From: Aquibium oceanicum
GTDB lineage: Bacteria > Pseudomonadota > Alphaproteobacteria > Rhizobiales > Rhizobiaceae
Assembly (NCBI RefSeq): GCF_001889605.1
Contig: NZ_CP018171.1
Span: 930,001-994,000, forward strand
Length of the DNA stretch: 64,000 nucleotides
Direction: 5' to 3'
Positions 25,965-34,495 of the stretch are shown one piece after another (the stretch's first letter is position 1; every line of letters begins with the position of its first letter). A program made the translations under genes and the position numbers. The notes beneath the pieces were generated by a model. It made no database searches. It was not told where the DNA came from and saw only the letters and a list, made by a program, of their open reading frames with translations.

Positions 25965-25983
25965 TGTGCAACAAAGATGCACA
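25965..25983. promoter_or_regulatory. inverted repeat upstream of the sigma-54-type promoters
   Basis: TGTGCA-N7-TGCACA is a perfect 6-bp inverted repeat in the gap between the deaminase and transporter operons. It lies about 46 bases before the first sigma-54-type element, a usual place for an enhancer-binding protein. Its arms are in the opposite order to the NtrC consensus (GCAC...GTGC), so NtrC is not implied. Confidence 0.35.
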
Positions 25984-26010
25984 TTGCCGAACTGGTTAGA
26001 AATTAGGCAT

Positions 26011-26026
26011 TGGCATGCCGGCTGCA
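26011..26026 (+). promoter_or_regulatory. sigma-54-type (-24/-12) promoter element 1
   Basis: TGGCATG-CCGG-CTGCA matches the -24/-12 consensus TGGCACG-N4-TTGCA except at two positions. GG and GC are separated by exactly ten bases. It points toward the NMT1-type transporter operon. Confidence 0.5.
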
Positions 26027-26090
26027 TAGAGCGACGGCAGCGGTTCCAGGGAATTCCCCGGCCAAGCCACGATTTCCGGCGAATCCGAAC

Positions 26091-26106
26091 TGGCACGCAT
26101 CCTGCA
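26091..26106 (+). promoter_or_regulatory. sigma-54-type (-24/-12) promoter element 2
   Basis: TGGCACG-CATC-CTGCA matches the -24/-12 consensus at all fixed positions but one. It lies exactly 80 bases after element 1 and would start transcription near 26117, giving a leader of about 195 bases. It is the best promoter for the operon. Confidence 0.6.
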
Positions 26107-26146
26107 TCGTCATTCCCCGAGTAGAAGCGGTCAGGGCGGGAAGGCC

Positions 26147-26175
26147 CGGGACATTGCTCGGCAAAAACGATCCCG
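26147..26175 (+). promoter_or_regulatory. compact two-stem leader element, candidate purine (xanthine/NMT1-motif) riboswitch
   Basis: The outer stem is CGGGA/TCCCG and the inner stem TTGC/GCAA with loop TCG. They are joined by an asymmetric internal loop, CA opposite AAACGA. The element starts about 30 bases after the predicted sigma-54 start site and lies upstream of an NMT1-family binding-protein gene. The NMT1 RNA motif is known to sit in front of such genes and to sense xanthine. I could not score it against the published consensus, so this is a hypothesis. Confidence 0.3.
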
Positions 26176-26312
26176 CTGAACAAGGCCGATCCATGCCGAC
26201 TGCTCGCTCCGCCTCGCGCGAAATCTCCAGAACCATGTCCGCCGTCCGGCCGTGCCCCAGGCGGGCCGGCTGCGCCGGAGGGCGCCAACCAGCCAGAACA
26301 GGGGTACCCGGA

Positions 26313-27308
26313 ATGCTGAAATCAATAATCAAGACTCTGCTCGGCGGCATCTTCGTCGCAGCGGGCGCGGTATCGGTCGCGCAGGCCGCCGACAAGGTGG
26401 TGTACCAGCTCGACTGGCTGCCTGGCGGCGACAAGGCGCCTATCTACGTCTGCATCCAGAAGGGCTTCTGCGCCGACGCCGGCCTGGAGGTGACGATCGA
26501 GTCCGGCCGCGGCTCCTCGGAAGCCATCACGAAGCTCGCCACCGGTGTCTCCGACATCGGTTCCGCCGGCATCGGCGCCCTGATGGCGGCGAAGGCCGCC
26601 GAGGACGTCCCGGTCACCGCCGTCATGTCGCTCTTCAACAAAGGCCCGCATGCCTTCTACACGATCAAGGGCACGATGACGACGATCGAGGACGTCAAGG
26701 GCAAGTCCGTCGCCACGTCGCCCTTCACCGAATCGAACATCTACCTTCCTCTGGTGCTGGAAGACATCGGCATGTCGGAAGCCGACATCACGCTCACCAA
26801 GGCCGATCCCGGCGCACTGGGCCCGATGCTGATGACCGGCGCGACCGACGTCATCATCGCCTGGCTCACGGATGTCGCGCGCTACACCGGCCAGGCCAAG
26901 GAAGCCGGCAAGGAACTGGTGATTCTGCCCTGGTCGGCGGCCGGCCTCGAACTCTACTCGGCCTCGCTGGTCGCGTCCGACAAGTTCCTGACCGAGCGTC
27001 CCGACGTCGCCAAGCGCTTCCTCGCCGCCTACAAGAAGTCGGTCGAGTTCTCGCGCGACAACACGCGGGAAGCGGCCGAGGCCGTCGCGGCGGTGGTGCC
27101 GGAACTTTCGGTCGAGAACGTCGAGGGATCGCTGAAGGACGCATTGGTGCTCGTCTACAACGACGTAACCGACAAGGACGGTCTCGGCACCTTCGAGGAA
27201 AGCCGACTCAAGGCCACCTGGGAACGCGTCTCGAAAGCGCAGGGGCTCGACCCCGCCGCGCTCGATCCGGAATCGATCGTCGATCGCAGCTTCGCCGCGG
27301 GAAGCTGA
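26313..27308 (+). CDS. NMT1/THI5-like (ThiY/SsuA type) ABC transporter substrate-binding protein
   Basis: Periplasmic binding protein, 331 residues, for a small heteroaromatic or similar ligand. The signal peptide starts MLKSIIKTLLGG and ends at VAQAADK. The mature part opens with VVYQLDWLPGGDKAPIYVC, characteristic of the NMT1/ThiY group, followed by GRGSSEAITKLATGVSDIG. It heads an operon with an ATPase, a permease and a purine-type amidohydrolase. The ligand is therefore more likely a purine or pyrimidine derivative than a sulfonate. No strong ribosome site precedes the ATG at 26313 (GTACCCGGA only). Confidence 0.88.
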   Translation: MLKSIIKTLLGGIFVAAGAVSVAQAADKVVYQLDWLPGGDKAPIYVCIQKGFCADAGLEVTIESGRGSSEAITKLATGVSDIGSAGIGALMAAKAAEDVPVTAVMSLFNKGPHAFYTIKGTMTTIEDVKGKSVATSPFTESNIYLPLVLEDIGMSEADITLTKADPGALGPMLMTGATDVIIAWLTDVARYTGQAKEAGKELVILPWSAAGLELYSASLVASDKFLTERPDVAKRFLAAYKKSVEFSRDNTREAAEAVAAVVPELSVENVEGSLKDALVLVYNDVTDKDGLGTFEESRLKATWERVSKAQGLDPAALDPESIVDRSFAAGS

Positions 27309-27311
27309 CCG

Positions 27312-28088
27312 ATGGTCGCCGCGCACTCCGCCATCGGCTTTACCGGCGTCGGACAGGTGTTCCGCACCGCGTCCGGTCCGCTGGAGGCGTTGCGCGGCGT
27401 CGAGATGGCCGTGGGCCGCCACGAATTCGTGGCGGTCCTCGGCCCGTCGGGCTGCGGCAAGTCCACATTGCTGCGCCTGGCCTCCGGCCTGATCCATCCC
27501 ACGAGCGGCACGGTGGAGGTCTTCGGGCATCCGGTGACCGAACCGCGCGACGACATCGGCATCGTCTTCCAGAAGCCGACGCTGCTGCCGTGGGCGACGA
27601 TCGAGGACAACGTCGTCTTCCCGGTCCGCCACAAGACGGGCCGCGTTAATGAGGAGGACCGCGTCAACGCGCGCGCCATTCTCGCCAAGGTGGGACTGGA
27701 GGGCTTCGAGGCGCGCCTGCCGGCGGAACTGTCCGGCGGCATGCAGCAGCGCGTCGGCATTGCACGGGCGCTGTTCATGAACCCGGACATCCTGCTCATG
27801 GACGAGCCTTTCTCCGCCCTCGACGCGCTGACGCGCGAGGAGATGGGGTTCGAACTCCTGCGCATCTGGGAGGCGCAGCCCAAGACGGTGATGTTCATCA
27901 CCCACTCCATCAGCGAAGCCGTGCTTCTCGCCGATCGCGTCCTCGTCATGAGCGAGCGGCCCGGGCACATCATCGAGGACCTCGCCATCGACATCGCGCG
28001 TCCGCGCGGCATCGAAACCAGCAACAACAAGGCCATGCATGACTATGTCGGATACCTCAGGGGCCTCCTCCTTAAGCGCGCGGCCTGA
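27312..28088 (+). CDS. ABC transporter ATP-binding protein (SsuB/TauB/ThiZ type)
   Basis: ATPase subunit of 258 residues with Walker [11 protein letters not shown]-loop FQKPTLLPW, signature [12 protein letters not shown], Walker [13 protein letters not shown] and switch HSISEA. The [10 protein letters not shown] segment is typical of nitrate/taurine/pyrimidine-precursor importers. It starts three bases after the binding-protein stop. All catalytic residues are present. Confidence 0.92.
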   Translation: MVAAHSAIGFTGVGQVFRTASGPLEALRGVEMAVGRHEFVAVLGPSGCGKSTLLRLASGLIHPTSGTVEVFGHPVTEPRDDIGIVFQKPTLLPWATIEDNVVFPVRHKTGRVNEEDRVNARAILAKVGLEGFEARLPAELSGGMQQRVGIARALFMNPDILLMDEPFSALDALTREEMGFELLRIWEAQPKTVMFITHSISEAVLLADRVLVMSERPGHIIEDLAIDIARPRGIETSNNKAMHDYVGYLRGLLLKRAA

Positions 28089-28884
28089 CCGGTCGATGGT
28101 CTGGCGCCAGCAGGGTCTGTGGGTCATGAATGCGCCGGGCGTCCTGCCTGTCGCCACCTTCATGCTGGTGCTCGTGTTGTGGGAGGTCGGCTGCCGCGTC
28201 TTCGCGATACCGTCCTTCGTCCTTCCCTCGCCGAGCCGCATCGTCGGCGGTTTCGACGCGGTCAGCCTCGCGCGCTGGATCGAGCATGTCTGGGCGACGC
28301 TGCGGGTGGCCCTGATCGGCTACTTCCTGTCGATCGCTATCTCATTGCCGATCGCAATCGTGCTCGCGCGCTCCGAGATCTTGTCGCGGGCGATCTACCC
28401 GATCCTCGTCGTCGTGCAGGCCACACCGGTCGTCGCCGTCGCGCCCGTCATCATCGTGGCGCTCGGGTCCGGCGACCTCCCGCGGGTGGTCATCACCTGC
28501 CTGATCACCTTCTTTCCGCTGGTGGTGTCGACCACGACCGGGCTGATGGCCACGCCCCCCGAACTGATCGAGCTGTCGCGCAGCCTGCGCGCGCCCGTCA
28601 TCCGGGAGATCACGCAGATCCGGCTGCCGTTCGCCGTGCCCTACATCTTTTCGGCGCTCAAGATCTCCGTCACGCTCGCCGTCATCGGCGCGGTCGTGGC
28701 CGAGTTCGTCGCCGCCGACAAGGGCATCGGCTATTTCATCCAGTTCTCCACCTCGATGTTCCAGGTCCAGCAGGCCTGGGCGGGCCTCGTCGTGCTGGTG
28801 CTGATCTCGCTGATCCTGTTCCAGGTGGTCACCGCGGTCCAGCGCATATGGTTCCCCTGGAGCTTGCCGGCGGGGCGCAAATGA
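28039..28884 (+). CDS. ABC transporter permease (SsuC/TauC/ThiX type)
   Basis: Inner-membrane permease with about six helices and the EAA-like loop [29 protein letters not shown] and [13 protein letters not shown] are standard in this group. ATG codons at 28039 and 28045 overlap the ATPase gene by about 50 bases. An ATG at 28096, eight bases after that gene, would give 262 residues. None has a convincing ribosome site, so the start is uncertain. The stop overlaps the amidohydrolase start (ATGA). Confidence 0.88.
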   Translation: MTMSDTSGASSLSARPDRSMVWRQQGLWVMNAPGVLPVATFMLVLVLWEVGCRVFAIPSFVLPSPSRIVGGFDAVSLARWIEHVWATLRVALIGYFLSIAISLPIAIVLARSEILSRAIYPILVVVQATPVVAVAPVIIVALGSGDLPRVVITCLITFFPLVVSTTTGLMATPPELIELSRSLRAPVIREITQIRLPFAVPYIFSALKISVTLAVIGAVVAEFVAADKGIGYFIQFSTSMFQVQQAWAGLVVLVLISLILFQVVTAVQRIWFPWSLPAGRK

Positions 28885-30275
28885 CCAGCTTCCTGATCCG
28901 CAACGCCGTCGGAATCCTCACCGGCCTGCCCGGTACCGGCGCGCGCGCCTATGGCGACATCCGCGTGAAGGACGGCGTGATCGCCGCCATCGGCCAATTG
29001 CCGCCCGAGCCCGGAGAGCGGATCGTCAACGCGGCCAACGCGGTGGTGACGCCCGGTCTCGTGAACTCGCACCATCATCTCTTCCAGAGCGTGCTGAAGG
29101 CGGTGCCGGAAGGCATGAACGAGGCCCTGGCCGCCTGGCTCAGGCTGGTCCCCTATACCTACTGGGACCGCATCGACGAGGAGGCGCTTCGGGTTTCCGC
29201 CACCATCGGCCTAGCCGAACTCGCGCTCTCGGGCGCCACGACGGTAGCCGACCACCACTACTTCTACTCGGATCGCTATGCCTACGATCCGGGCGACGTG
29301 CTGTTCGAGACCGCCGAACGGTTCGGGATGCGCTTCGTGCTGGCCCGCGGCGGCGCGACCAAGGCGCGAAAGTTCGACGGCGAAGACATCACGCCGCTCC
29401 CGACGGAGACGCTGGAGGCGATGATCGACTCCATATCGGCGACGGCGAAGCGCTGGCACGATCCGGCGCCGAACTCCATGCGCCGCGTCGCCTTCGCGCC
29501 GACCACCCCGACCTTCTCGCTCCATGAGCCGGAATTGCGGCAGGCCGCCGCTGCGGCGCGCTCCATGGGCTTGCGGCTGCACACGCATCTCTCCGAGAAC
29601 ATGGACTACGTGAACCACACGATGTCGAATTACGCCAAGCGTCCGGTCCACTGGCTGGCCGAGCACGACTGGCTGGGACCGGACGTCTGGTTCGCGCATC
29701 TGGTCGAATGCGTTCCGGACGAGGCGAAGGTGCTGGCAGAGACTGGCACCGCGATGGCGCACTGCCCGCAGGCGAATGCGCGTCTCGGATCGGGCGTCGC
29801 GCCCGCCGATTTGCTCCACGAGCTCGGCGGAACGGTGTCGCTCGCCGTCGATGGCGCGGCGGCCAACGAGGCGGCCGACATGGCCTCGGCGCTCTACACG
29901 GCCTTCTCGATCCATCGCGCGGCCAAGGGCGTGCAGGCGACGACGGCTGAAAAGGTCCTTTCCTGGGCCACCGCTGGCGGCGCGAAGGCGCTCGGTTTCG
30001 ACACCATCGGCACGATCGAAGTCGGCAAGCAGGCCGACATCGCGATCTTCGATCTTGGTTCGCCGCGCTACTTCGGCCAGCACGATCGCGTCATCGGTCC
30101 GATCGTGTCGGGGGGCGATGCCCGCGTGCGCCACTCCTTCGTCGCCGGGAAGCCGGTGGTCGAAAACTATGCCCTGCCATGGCTCGATCTCGAACAGCTC
30201 GGCGCGGATGCGCAGCGCGTTGTCGAACGCGTCGCCCGTGGCGACGGAAAGGAGAAGGTCCGGGCCATCGCGTGA
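28881..30275 (+). CDS. amidohydrolase of the ATZ/TRZ/8-oxoguanine-deaminase group
   Basis: A 464-residue metal-dependent deaminase or chlorohydrolase-type enzyme. The metal ligands appear as NSHHHLFQS (His 64 and 66), HTHLSE, AHLVE and AVDGAAANEA (Asp). The NSHHHLFQ and TTVADHHYFY segments resemble bacterial 8-oxoguanine deaminases more than atrazine or guanine deaminases; that comparison is from memory. The start overlaps the permease stop (ATGA), so it acts directly on what the NMT1-type importer brings in. Ring deamination of a purine or other nitrogen heterocycle is the best guess. Confidence 0.85.
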   Translation: MTSFLIRNAVGILTGLPGTGARAYGDIRVKDGVIAAIGQLPPEPGERIVNAANAVVTPGLVNSHHHLFQSVLKAVPEGMNEALAAWLRLVPYTYWDRIDEEALRVSATIGLAELALSGATTVADHHYFYSDRYAYDPGDVLFETAERFGMRFVLARGGATKARKFDGEDITPLPTETLEAMIDSISATAKRWHDPAPNSMRRVAFAPTTPTFSLHEPELRQAAAAARSMGLRLHTHLSENMDYVNHTMSNYAKRPVHWLAEHDWLGPDVWFAHLVECVPDEAKVLAETGTAMAHCPQANARLGSGVAPADLLHELGGTVSLAVDGAAANEAADMASALYTAFSIHRAAKGVQATTAEKVLSWATAGGAKALGFDTIGTIEVGKQADIAIFDLGSPRYFGQHDRVIGPIVSGGDARVRHSFVAGKPVVENYALPWLDLEQLGADAQRVVERVARGDGKEKVRAIA

Positions 30276-30396
30276 GGGAGCGCCCGCCCCGTTGAAACAT
30301 CATCCGGAGTATAAGCAGTCAACGCCGCCGGCGTCGGTCATTGCTCCCTTCCCCCTTGCGGACCACAGGTTCGCCGAACAAGAACGGAGTACTCAC

Positions 30397-31398
30397 ATGC
30401 AGAACAACGCGACGAGGCGCGACTACGATCTCGCCGAACTGAACAAGGAAGCGACCTTCGGCGGGATGGGCCGGGAAAAGGCGCGCGACGTCCCCCAGAT
30501 CGACCTGACGGACTTCGAAAACCGCAAGGCCGAGATCGCCGACCAGCTGTGGGCCGCATCCACGGAGATCGGCTTCTTTCAGCTCGTCAACCACGGCATC
30601 CCGCAGAGCCAGATCGACGAAGCCTTCGAAATGACCGCCCGCTTCTTCGACCTCTCGCAGGAGGTCAAGGGCAAGTATCCGCTGGGCAAGGGCACCAATG
30701 CCGGCTGGGAATACAAGGCGCAGGTGCGCCCCTCGACCGGTACCGCCGACAACAAGGAGAGCTACCAGATCACCCTGCCGCGCATGGCCTCGCTTTGGCC
30801 GACCGGCGGTGAGTTGCCGGGCTTCAAGGCGGTCATGCTCGCCTTCGAGCGGGCCAACTGGGCGCTCGGCATGAAGGTCCTGTCCTGCTTCGGCATGAAG
30901 CTCGGCTTCGCGCCCGACTTCTTTACCGACGCGCACGACCCGATGTCGCCCGAATACCAGAGCACCCTGCGGCTCATCCACTATCTGCCGATGGTGAATG
31001 CCAAGCCGGAGGACTTCAGCGGCTGGCGCGCCGGCGCGCACACCGACTTCGATTGCCTCACGCTGCTCCACCAGCGGGTCGGGCAGGGCGGGTTGCAGCT
31101 TTGCCCCGGCAAGGAAGCGACGTCGGGCGACCTGGAATGGACCGACGTGCCGCCGCTGCCGGGGGTGGTGACCTGCAACATCGGCGACATGCTGATGCGG
31201 TGGAGCGACGACCAGCTCCAGTCGACGCTCCACCGCGTGCGCATGCCCCGCCAGGACGAGTATCTCGGACCGCGTTACTCGCTGCCGTTCTTCTGCCAGG
31301 CAAACAAGGATGCTGTCATCCAGGGGCCGGGCAAGAAGTACGATCCGATCACCGCGCACGACTACCTTCAGCAGCGCATCGCGGCGAACAGCCTCTGA
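30397..31398 (+). CDS. 2-oxoglutarate/Fe(II) oxygenase, isopenicillin N synthase family (copy 1)
   Basis: A non-heme iron oxygenase of 333 residues. The N-terminal DIOX_N domain has PQIDLTDF and GFFQLVNHGIP. The iron ligands are His 215 and Asp 217 (AGAHTDFD) and His 279 (STLHRV), with the co-substrate motif RYSLPFF. The ATG at 30397 is preceded by CGGAG. It lies 121 bases after the amidohydrolase on the same strand and probably oxidises the imported compound or a product. It is clearly different in sequence from the second copy at 32181-33158. Confidence 0.88.
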   Translation: MQNNATRRDYDLAELNKEATFGGMGREKARDVPQIDLTDFENRKAEIADQLWAASTEIGFFQLVNHGIPQSQIDEAFEMTARFFDLSQEVKGKYPLGKGTNAGWEYKAQVRPSTGTADNKESYQITLPRMASLWPTGGELPGFKAVMLAFERANWALGMKVLSCFGMKLGFAPDFFTDAHDPMSPEYQSTLRLIHYLPMVNAKPEDFSGWRAGAHTDFDCLTLLHQRVGQGGLQLCPGKEATSGDLEWTDVPPLPGVVTCNIGDMLMRWSDDQLQSTLHRVRMPRQDEYLGPRYSLPFFCQANKDAVIQGPGKKYDPITAHDYLQQRIAANSL

Positions 31399-31408
31399 CG
31401 CGGCGAAA

Positions 31409-31432
31409 GCGGCGGGCGTTCGCGCCCGCCGC
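31409..31432. terminator. bidirectional terminator-like hairpin between convergent genes
   Basis: GCGGCGGGCG pairs perfectly with CGCCCGCCGC around a TTCG tetraloop. It fills most of the 37-base gap between copy 1 of the oxygenase and the convergent hydrolase. No U-run is present on either side. Confidence 0.6.
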
Positions 31433-31435
31433 AGC

Positions 31436-32176
31436 CTAGGCCTTCAGGAACGGCACCAGCGCCCGCACCAGCAAGTCCGGCGCACTGACCTGCGGCGCGT
31501 GCCCGGTGTCGAGCGTCACGCGCTCCGCGCCGGGCACCAGGTCCTGCATGCGCCGCTGCAAGGCCAGTGCCACCGAGCGGTCGGCGGCACACTCGACATA
31601 GAGCCGCGTCAGCCGGCCGAAGCGCTCCGGCGACCAGACCGCCGCCACGTCCCGGCCGCCCTGCGGCTGCGGCGTCAGCCGGGCGACCGCGGCCAGCGCT
31701 TCCGCGCGATCCATGTCGCTGAGAAAGATCTCCGCCGCGGCCTCGGCCGGAACGACGGTCGCTCTCCGGTCCTCCGACCAGACCAGATGCGGCCCGATGC
31801 CGAGCAGTCCGTTCTCCGCTGCCTTCATGTCGGCGAGCAGATCGCCGAAGCTCATGCCGGACGGCAGCATCATGCCTGCGACATAGGCGACGCGATCGAC
31901 CTTGCCGAAGAGCCGTTCCGCCGCCGCCGTCGCGACGATCCCGCCGCCCGAGTGGCCGACCAACGCGACCTTGCCGGCCATCCGCGCGGCCACCGACGCG
32001 ATATGGTCGACATAGAGATCGAGCGTCACCCGGTCGGCAGGCGTATCGTCCGCCCCGTTCCCCGGCAGGTCGATCGCGACCGCCGGGATGCCTGCCTGTT
32101 CGAGCACCGGAACAAGCTTCCGCCACACCCAGCTTCCCTGCCAGGCGCCGTGGATGAGAATGGCGGAGACGGCCAC
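31436..32176 (-). CDS. alpha/beta hydrolase (salicylate-esterase/lactonase-like)
   Basis: A 246-residue hydrolase of the small plant-esterase-like group. It has LIHGAWQGSWVW (oxyanion hole), the nucleophile elbow GHSGGG and the C-terminal DTGHAPQVS His; the acid lies in the YVECAADRS strand. It starts at a GTG five bases after the second oxygenase gene, so the two are co-transcribed. No signal peptide is present. It may cleave an ester, amide or lactone formed by the oxygenase. The substrate is unknown. Confidence 0.83.
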   Translation of the reverse strand: MAVSAILIHGAWQGSWVWRKLVPVLEQAGIPAVAIDLPGNGADDTPADRVTLDLYVDHIASVAARMAGKVALVGHSGGGIVATAAAERLFGKVDRVAYVAGMMLPSGMSFGDLLADMKAAENGLLGIGPHLVWSEDRRATVVPAEAAAEIFLSDMDRAEALAAVARLTPQPQGGRDVAAVWSPERFGRLTRLYVECAADRSVALALQRRMQDLVPGAERVTLDTGHAPQVSAPDLLVRALVPFLKA

Positions 32177-32180
32177 CGGA

Positions 32181-33158
32181 TCAGGCGGCGGCGTAGGTCT
32201 TGCGATACATCGCCTGTAGATGATCCTCGACCTTGATCGGCGGGTATTTCGGCCTCTCTCCCGCCGCGAGGCAGGTGGGGATGCACGAGACCTCGTAGTC
32301 GGGATTGCCGGTGAAGAAGAAGGGCACCGAATAGCGCTCGCGGCCGGAGGCGTTCACCACCCGGTGCAGCGTCGAGCGATAGCGGTCATTCGTCCAGCGG
32401 GCGATCATGTCGCCGAGATTGATGACGAAGGTGCCTGGGATCGGCGTCGCCGCGATCCAGTCCTGGCCCTTGTTGTCGAACACCTGAAGCCCGCCCACCT
32501 CGTCCTGGAGGAGCAGCGTCAGTCCGCCGAAATCCGTATGAGCACCGGCGCCGAGTTCGTCGGTTGCAGCCTTCGGCGCCTGTGGCGGGTAGTGCAGGAG
32601 ACGCAGGATCGCCAGCGGGTCGCGGCCGAAGCCGGCAAAATGGTCCTCGTCGAGATCGAGCGACAGGGCGAGGCCGCGCATCAGCCGATCCGCGAGATCT
32701 AGCATCGCGGAATGATAGGCGCGCATCGTCGGACGAAAGCCCGGAAGATCCTGCGGCCACTGGTTCGGCCCGTGGTTGAACCTACGCGCCGCGACCCTCG
32801 GATCGTCCTCGGGCAGTTCGAGCCCAATGTAGAAGCCTTCCTTCCGGTCGGGCTTGGCTCCGGCCTGCAGCGTCTGGCCTCCGAGCGGTTCGTAGCCGCG
32901 GTTGCAGAACGACTTCGCCTTGTCGACCCGCTCCTTCGCCTCCATCGGCACATCGAAGAACCGTTTCGTTTCCTCGAAGACGGCATCGATGAGGCCTGCC
33001 GGAATGCCGTGGCCGGCGCAGTAGAAGAAGCCCTTGTCGAGACACGCTTCCCGCAGCGACCGTCCCACCGAGCGGCGGTCTTCCACGTTCGACGAGGACA
33101 GGCCCGATACGTCCACCACGGGAAGGGTCTTCGTCCCGTCTTCTGCGACTCGCTCCAT
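32181..33158 (-). CDS. 2-oxoglutarate/Fe(II) oxygenase, isopenicillin N synthase family (copy 2)
   Basis: A second oxygenase of about 325 residues. It has LPVVDVSGL, GFFYCAGHGIP, iron ligands His 207 and Asp 209 (GAGAHTDFG), a later STLHRVV and RYSVPFFF. GEN-type separators such as GFYIGLELPEDDP lie between. The ATG at 33158 is preceded by GGGAGC; a start at 33173 would add five residues. It is transcribed divergently from the dehydrogenase at 33597 and upstream of the hydrolase. Together with copy 1 it suggests a multi-step oxidative pathway. Confidence 0.88.
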   Translation of the reverse strand: MERVAEDGTKTLPVVDVSGLSSSNVEDRRSVGRSLREACLDKGFFYCAGHGIPAGLIDAVFEETKRFFDVPMEAKERVDKAKSFCNRGYEPLGGQTLQAGAKPDRKEGFYIGLELPEDDPRVAARRFNHGPNQWPQDLPGFRPTMRAYHSAMLDLADRLMRGLALSLDLDEDHFAGFGRDPLAILRLLHYPPQAPKAATDELGAGAHTDFGGLTLLLQDEVGGLQVFDNKGQDWIAATPIPGTFVINLGDMIARWTNDRYRSTLHRVVNASGRERYSVPFFFTGNPDYEVSCIPTCLAAGERPKYPPIKVEDHLQAMYRKTYAAA

Positions 33159-33596
33159 CCGGCTTGCTCCCATGCGAATGCCACCGGTTGGATCAGCAAG
33201 GTTCGTGCCACCTGCCGGCCGTTTGCCGCGCGCGGTTCGCGCGAGGCCGGACAGCCGAACTGCCCGGTTTCGACGCAGGGCACCGCTCACGTTTTGCGCA
33301 GGCGGGTTCGTGGAGGCGGTCCCGGCGCAGAGCACGCGAGGAAACCGATCGCATGGCGGTCGGAATCCCCGCGGCTTGCCAGCCGGGATGTCGGATCAGG
33401 TTCGCCCGCATCCTCCTTCGGCGAAGATTTCCACCCGCTCCCGCTGGACTTCGCCGCCCGAAAAGTCTTTGCATCGGCGCGAACGAACCGCCCCTGCAGG
33501 GGGAGCGGCGAAGGCGGATCGGGACGCGCGGTGCTTGCGGGACACACGGGGCACCGAGGTTCCGATCCGGGCTCGAACATCGCAGAGGAAGAAGCC
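33159..33596. other. 438-base divergent intergenic region
   Basis: I see no convincing gene. It must hold promoters for copy 2 of the oxygenase (minus) and the dehydrogenase (plus). The only clear structure is the 12-base palindrome CCCCTGCAGGGG near 33493. No -24/-12 element like those at 26011 and 26091 was seen. Confidence 0.5.
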
Positions 33597-34469
33597 ATGC
33601 AGGCAGACTTGATCGGGATCGTCGGCGTTGGCCTGATGGGCCACGGGATCGCAAGCAGCATCCAGCGCTCCGGTCGCCGGATCGCCTTCGTCGACCACCC
33701 CGGCAACCAGCCCACGGACGCCCTCGTGGCGGCCGGCGCAGAAGTCTTCGCGACGCCGGCCGCGCTTGCTGCGCACTGCGACACCATCGTGCTATGCGTC
33801 ACCGGCTCTCCGCAGGTCGAGGCGGTATTGACGGGTCCGGACGGTGTGCTTGCAGCCATTCGCCCCAAAACGGTGATCATCGACTGCTCCACCGCCATTC
33901 CCGACTCCACGCGCCGCATGGCGGCCATGGTGCACGAGGCCGGCGGCAGGATGCTCGACGCGCCGATGACACGAACGCCGAAGGAGGCCGCGGAAGGTCG
34001 GCTCAACCTCCTCGTCGGCGGCGAGCGCGCGCTGTTCGAGGAATGCCTGCCGCTCCTGCAAAGCTTCGCCGAGAACGTCACCCATGCCGGTCCGGTCGGC
34101 TCGGGTCACGTCATGAAGCTGCTGCACAACTACGTGTCCCTCGGATTTTCGGCGGTTCTCTGCGAAGCGGCCGCCGCCGCCGGCAAGGCCGGCATCGATC
34201 CAGCCACGTTCCACGCGGTGCTCGCCCAGGGCGGAGGCAAGGGGGTGGTGCTCGACCGCCTCGCGCCGTTCATCCTCGATGGCGACACGGGCAACTTCCG
34301 CTTTTCCATTTCGAACGCAGCCAAGGACATCGGCTACTACGGCACCATGGTCGAGACCCTCGGAAGCGCCGGTGCCATCGCCACTGCGGTCGAGGGCACG
34401 TATCGCGGCCAGGTAGAGGCGGGCGAGGGCGAGCGCTTCGTGCCGGAGATGATTAGGTTGCTGTCCTGA
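33597..34469 (+). CDS. NAD(P)-dependent beta-hydroxyacid dehydrogenase (3-hydroxyisobutyrate dehydrogenase family)
   Basis: A 290-residue cytosolic oxidoreductase. The N-terminal dinucleotide fold starts IGIVGVGLMGHGIA, followed by VDHPGNQP, DAPMTRTPKEAAEGRL (substrate-binding DAPVSGG-like region) and GSGHVMKLLHNY with the catalytic Lys about residue 174. The length matches tartronate-semialdehyde/3-hydroxyisobutyrate dehydrogenases. The ATG at 33597 follows AGAGGAAG. It could reduce or oxidise a short hydroxyacid from the neighbouring pathway, for example tartronate semialdehyde from purine/glyoxylate breakdown. That specific assignment is inference. Confidence 0.88.
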   Translation: MQADLIGIVGVGLMGHGIASSIQRSGRRIAFVDHPGNQPTDALVAAGAEVFATPAALAAHCDTIVLCVTGSPQVEAVLTGPDGVLAAIRPKTVIIDCSTAIPDSTRRMAAMVHEAGGRMLDAPMTRTPKEAAEGRLNLLVGGERALFEECLPLLQSFAENVTHAGPVGSGHVMKLLHNYVSLGFSAVLCEAAAAAGKAGIDPATFHAVLAQGGGKGVVLDRLAPFILDGDTGNFRFSISNAAKDIGYYGTMVETLGSAGAIATAVEGTYRGQVEAGEGERFVPEMIRLLS

Positions 34470-34495
34470 CGCGATCGGCGACCCACCCCCACCTT

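Noticed and set aside
25965-25983. NtrC-binding site
   Set aside because: The repeat has GTGCA and TGCAC arms in the reverse order of the NtrC consensus, so it was recorded only as an inverted repeat.
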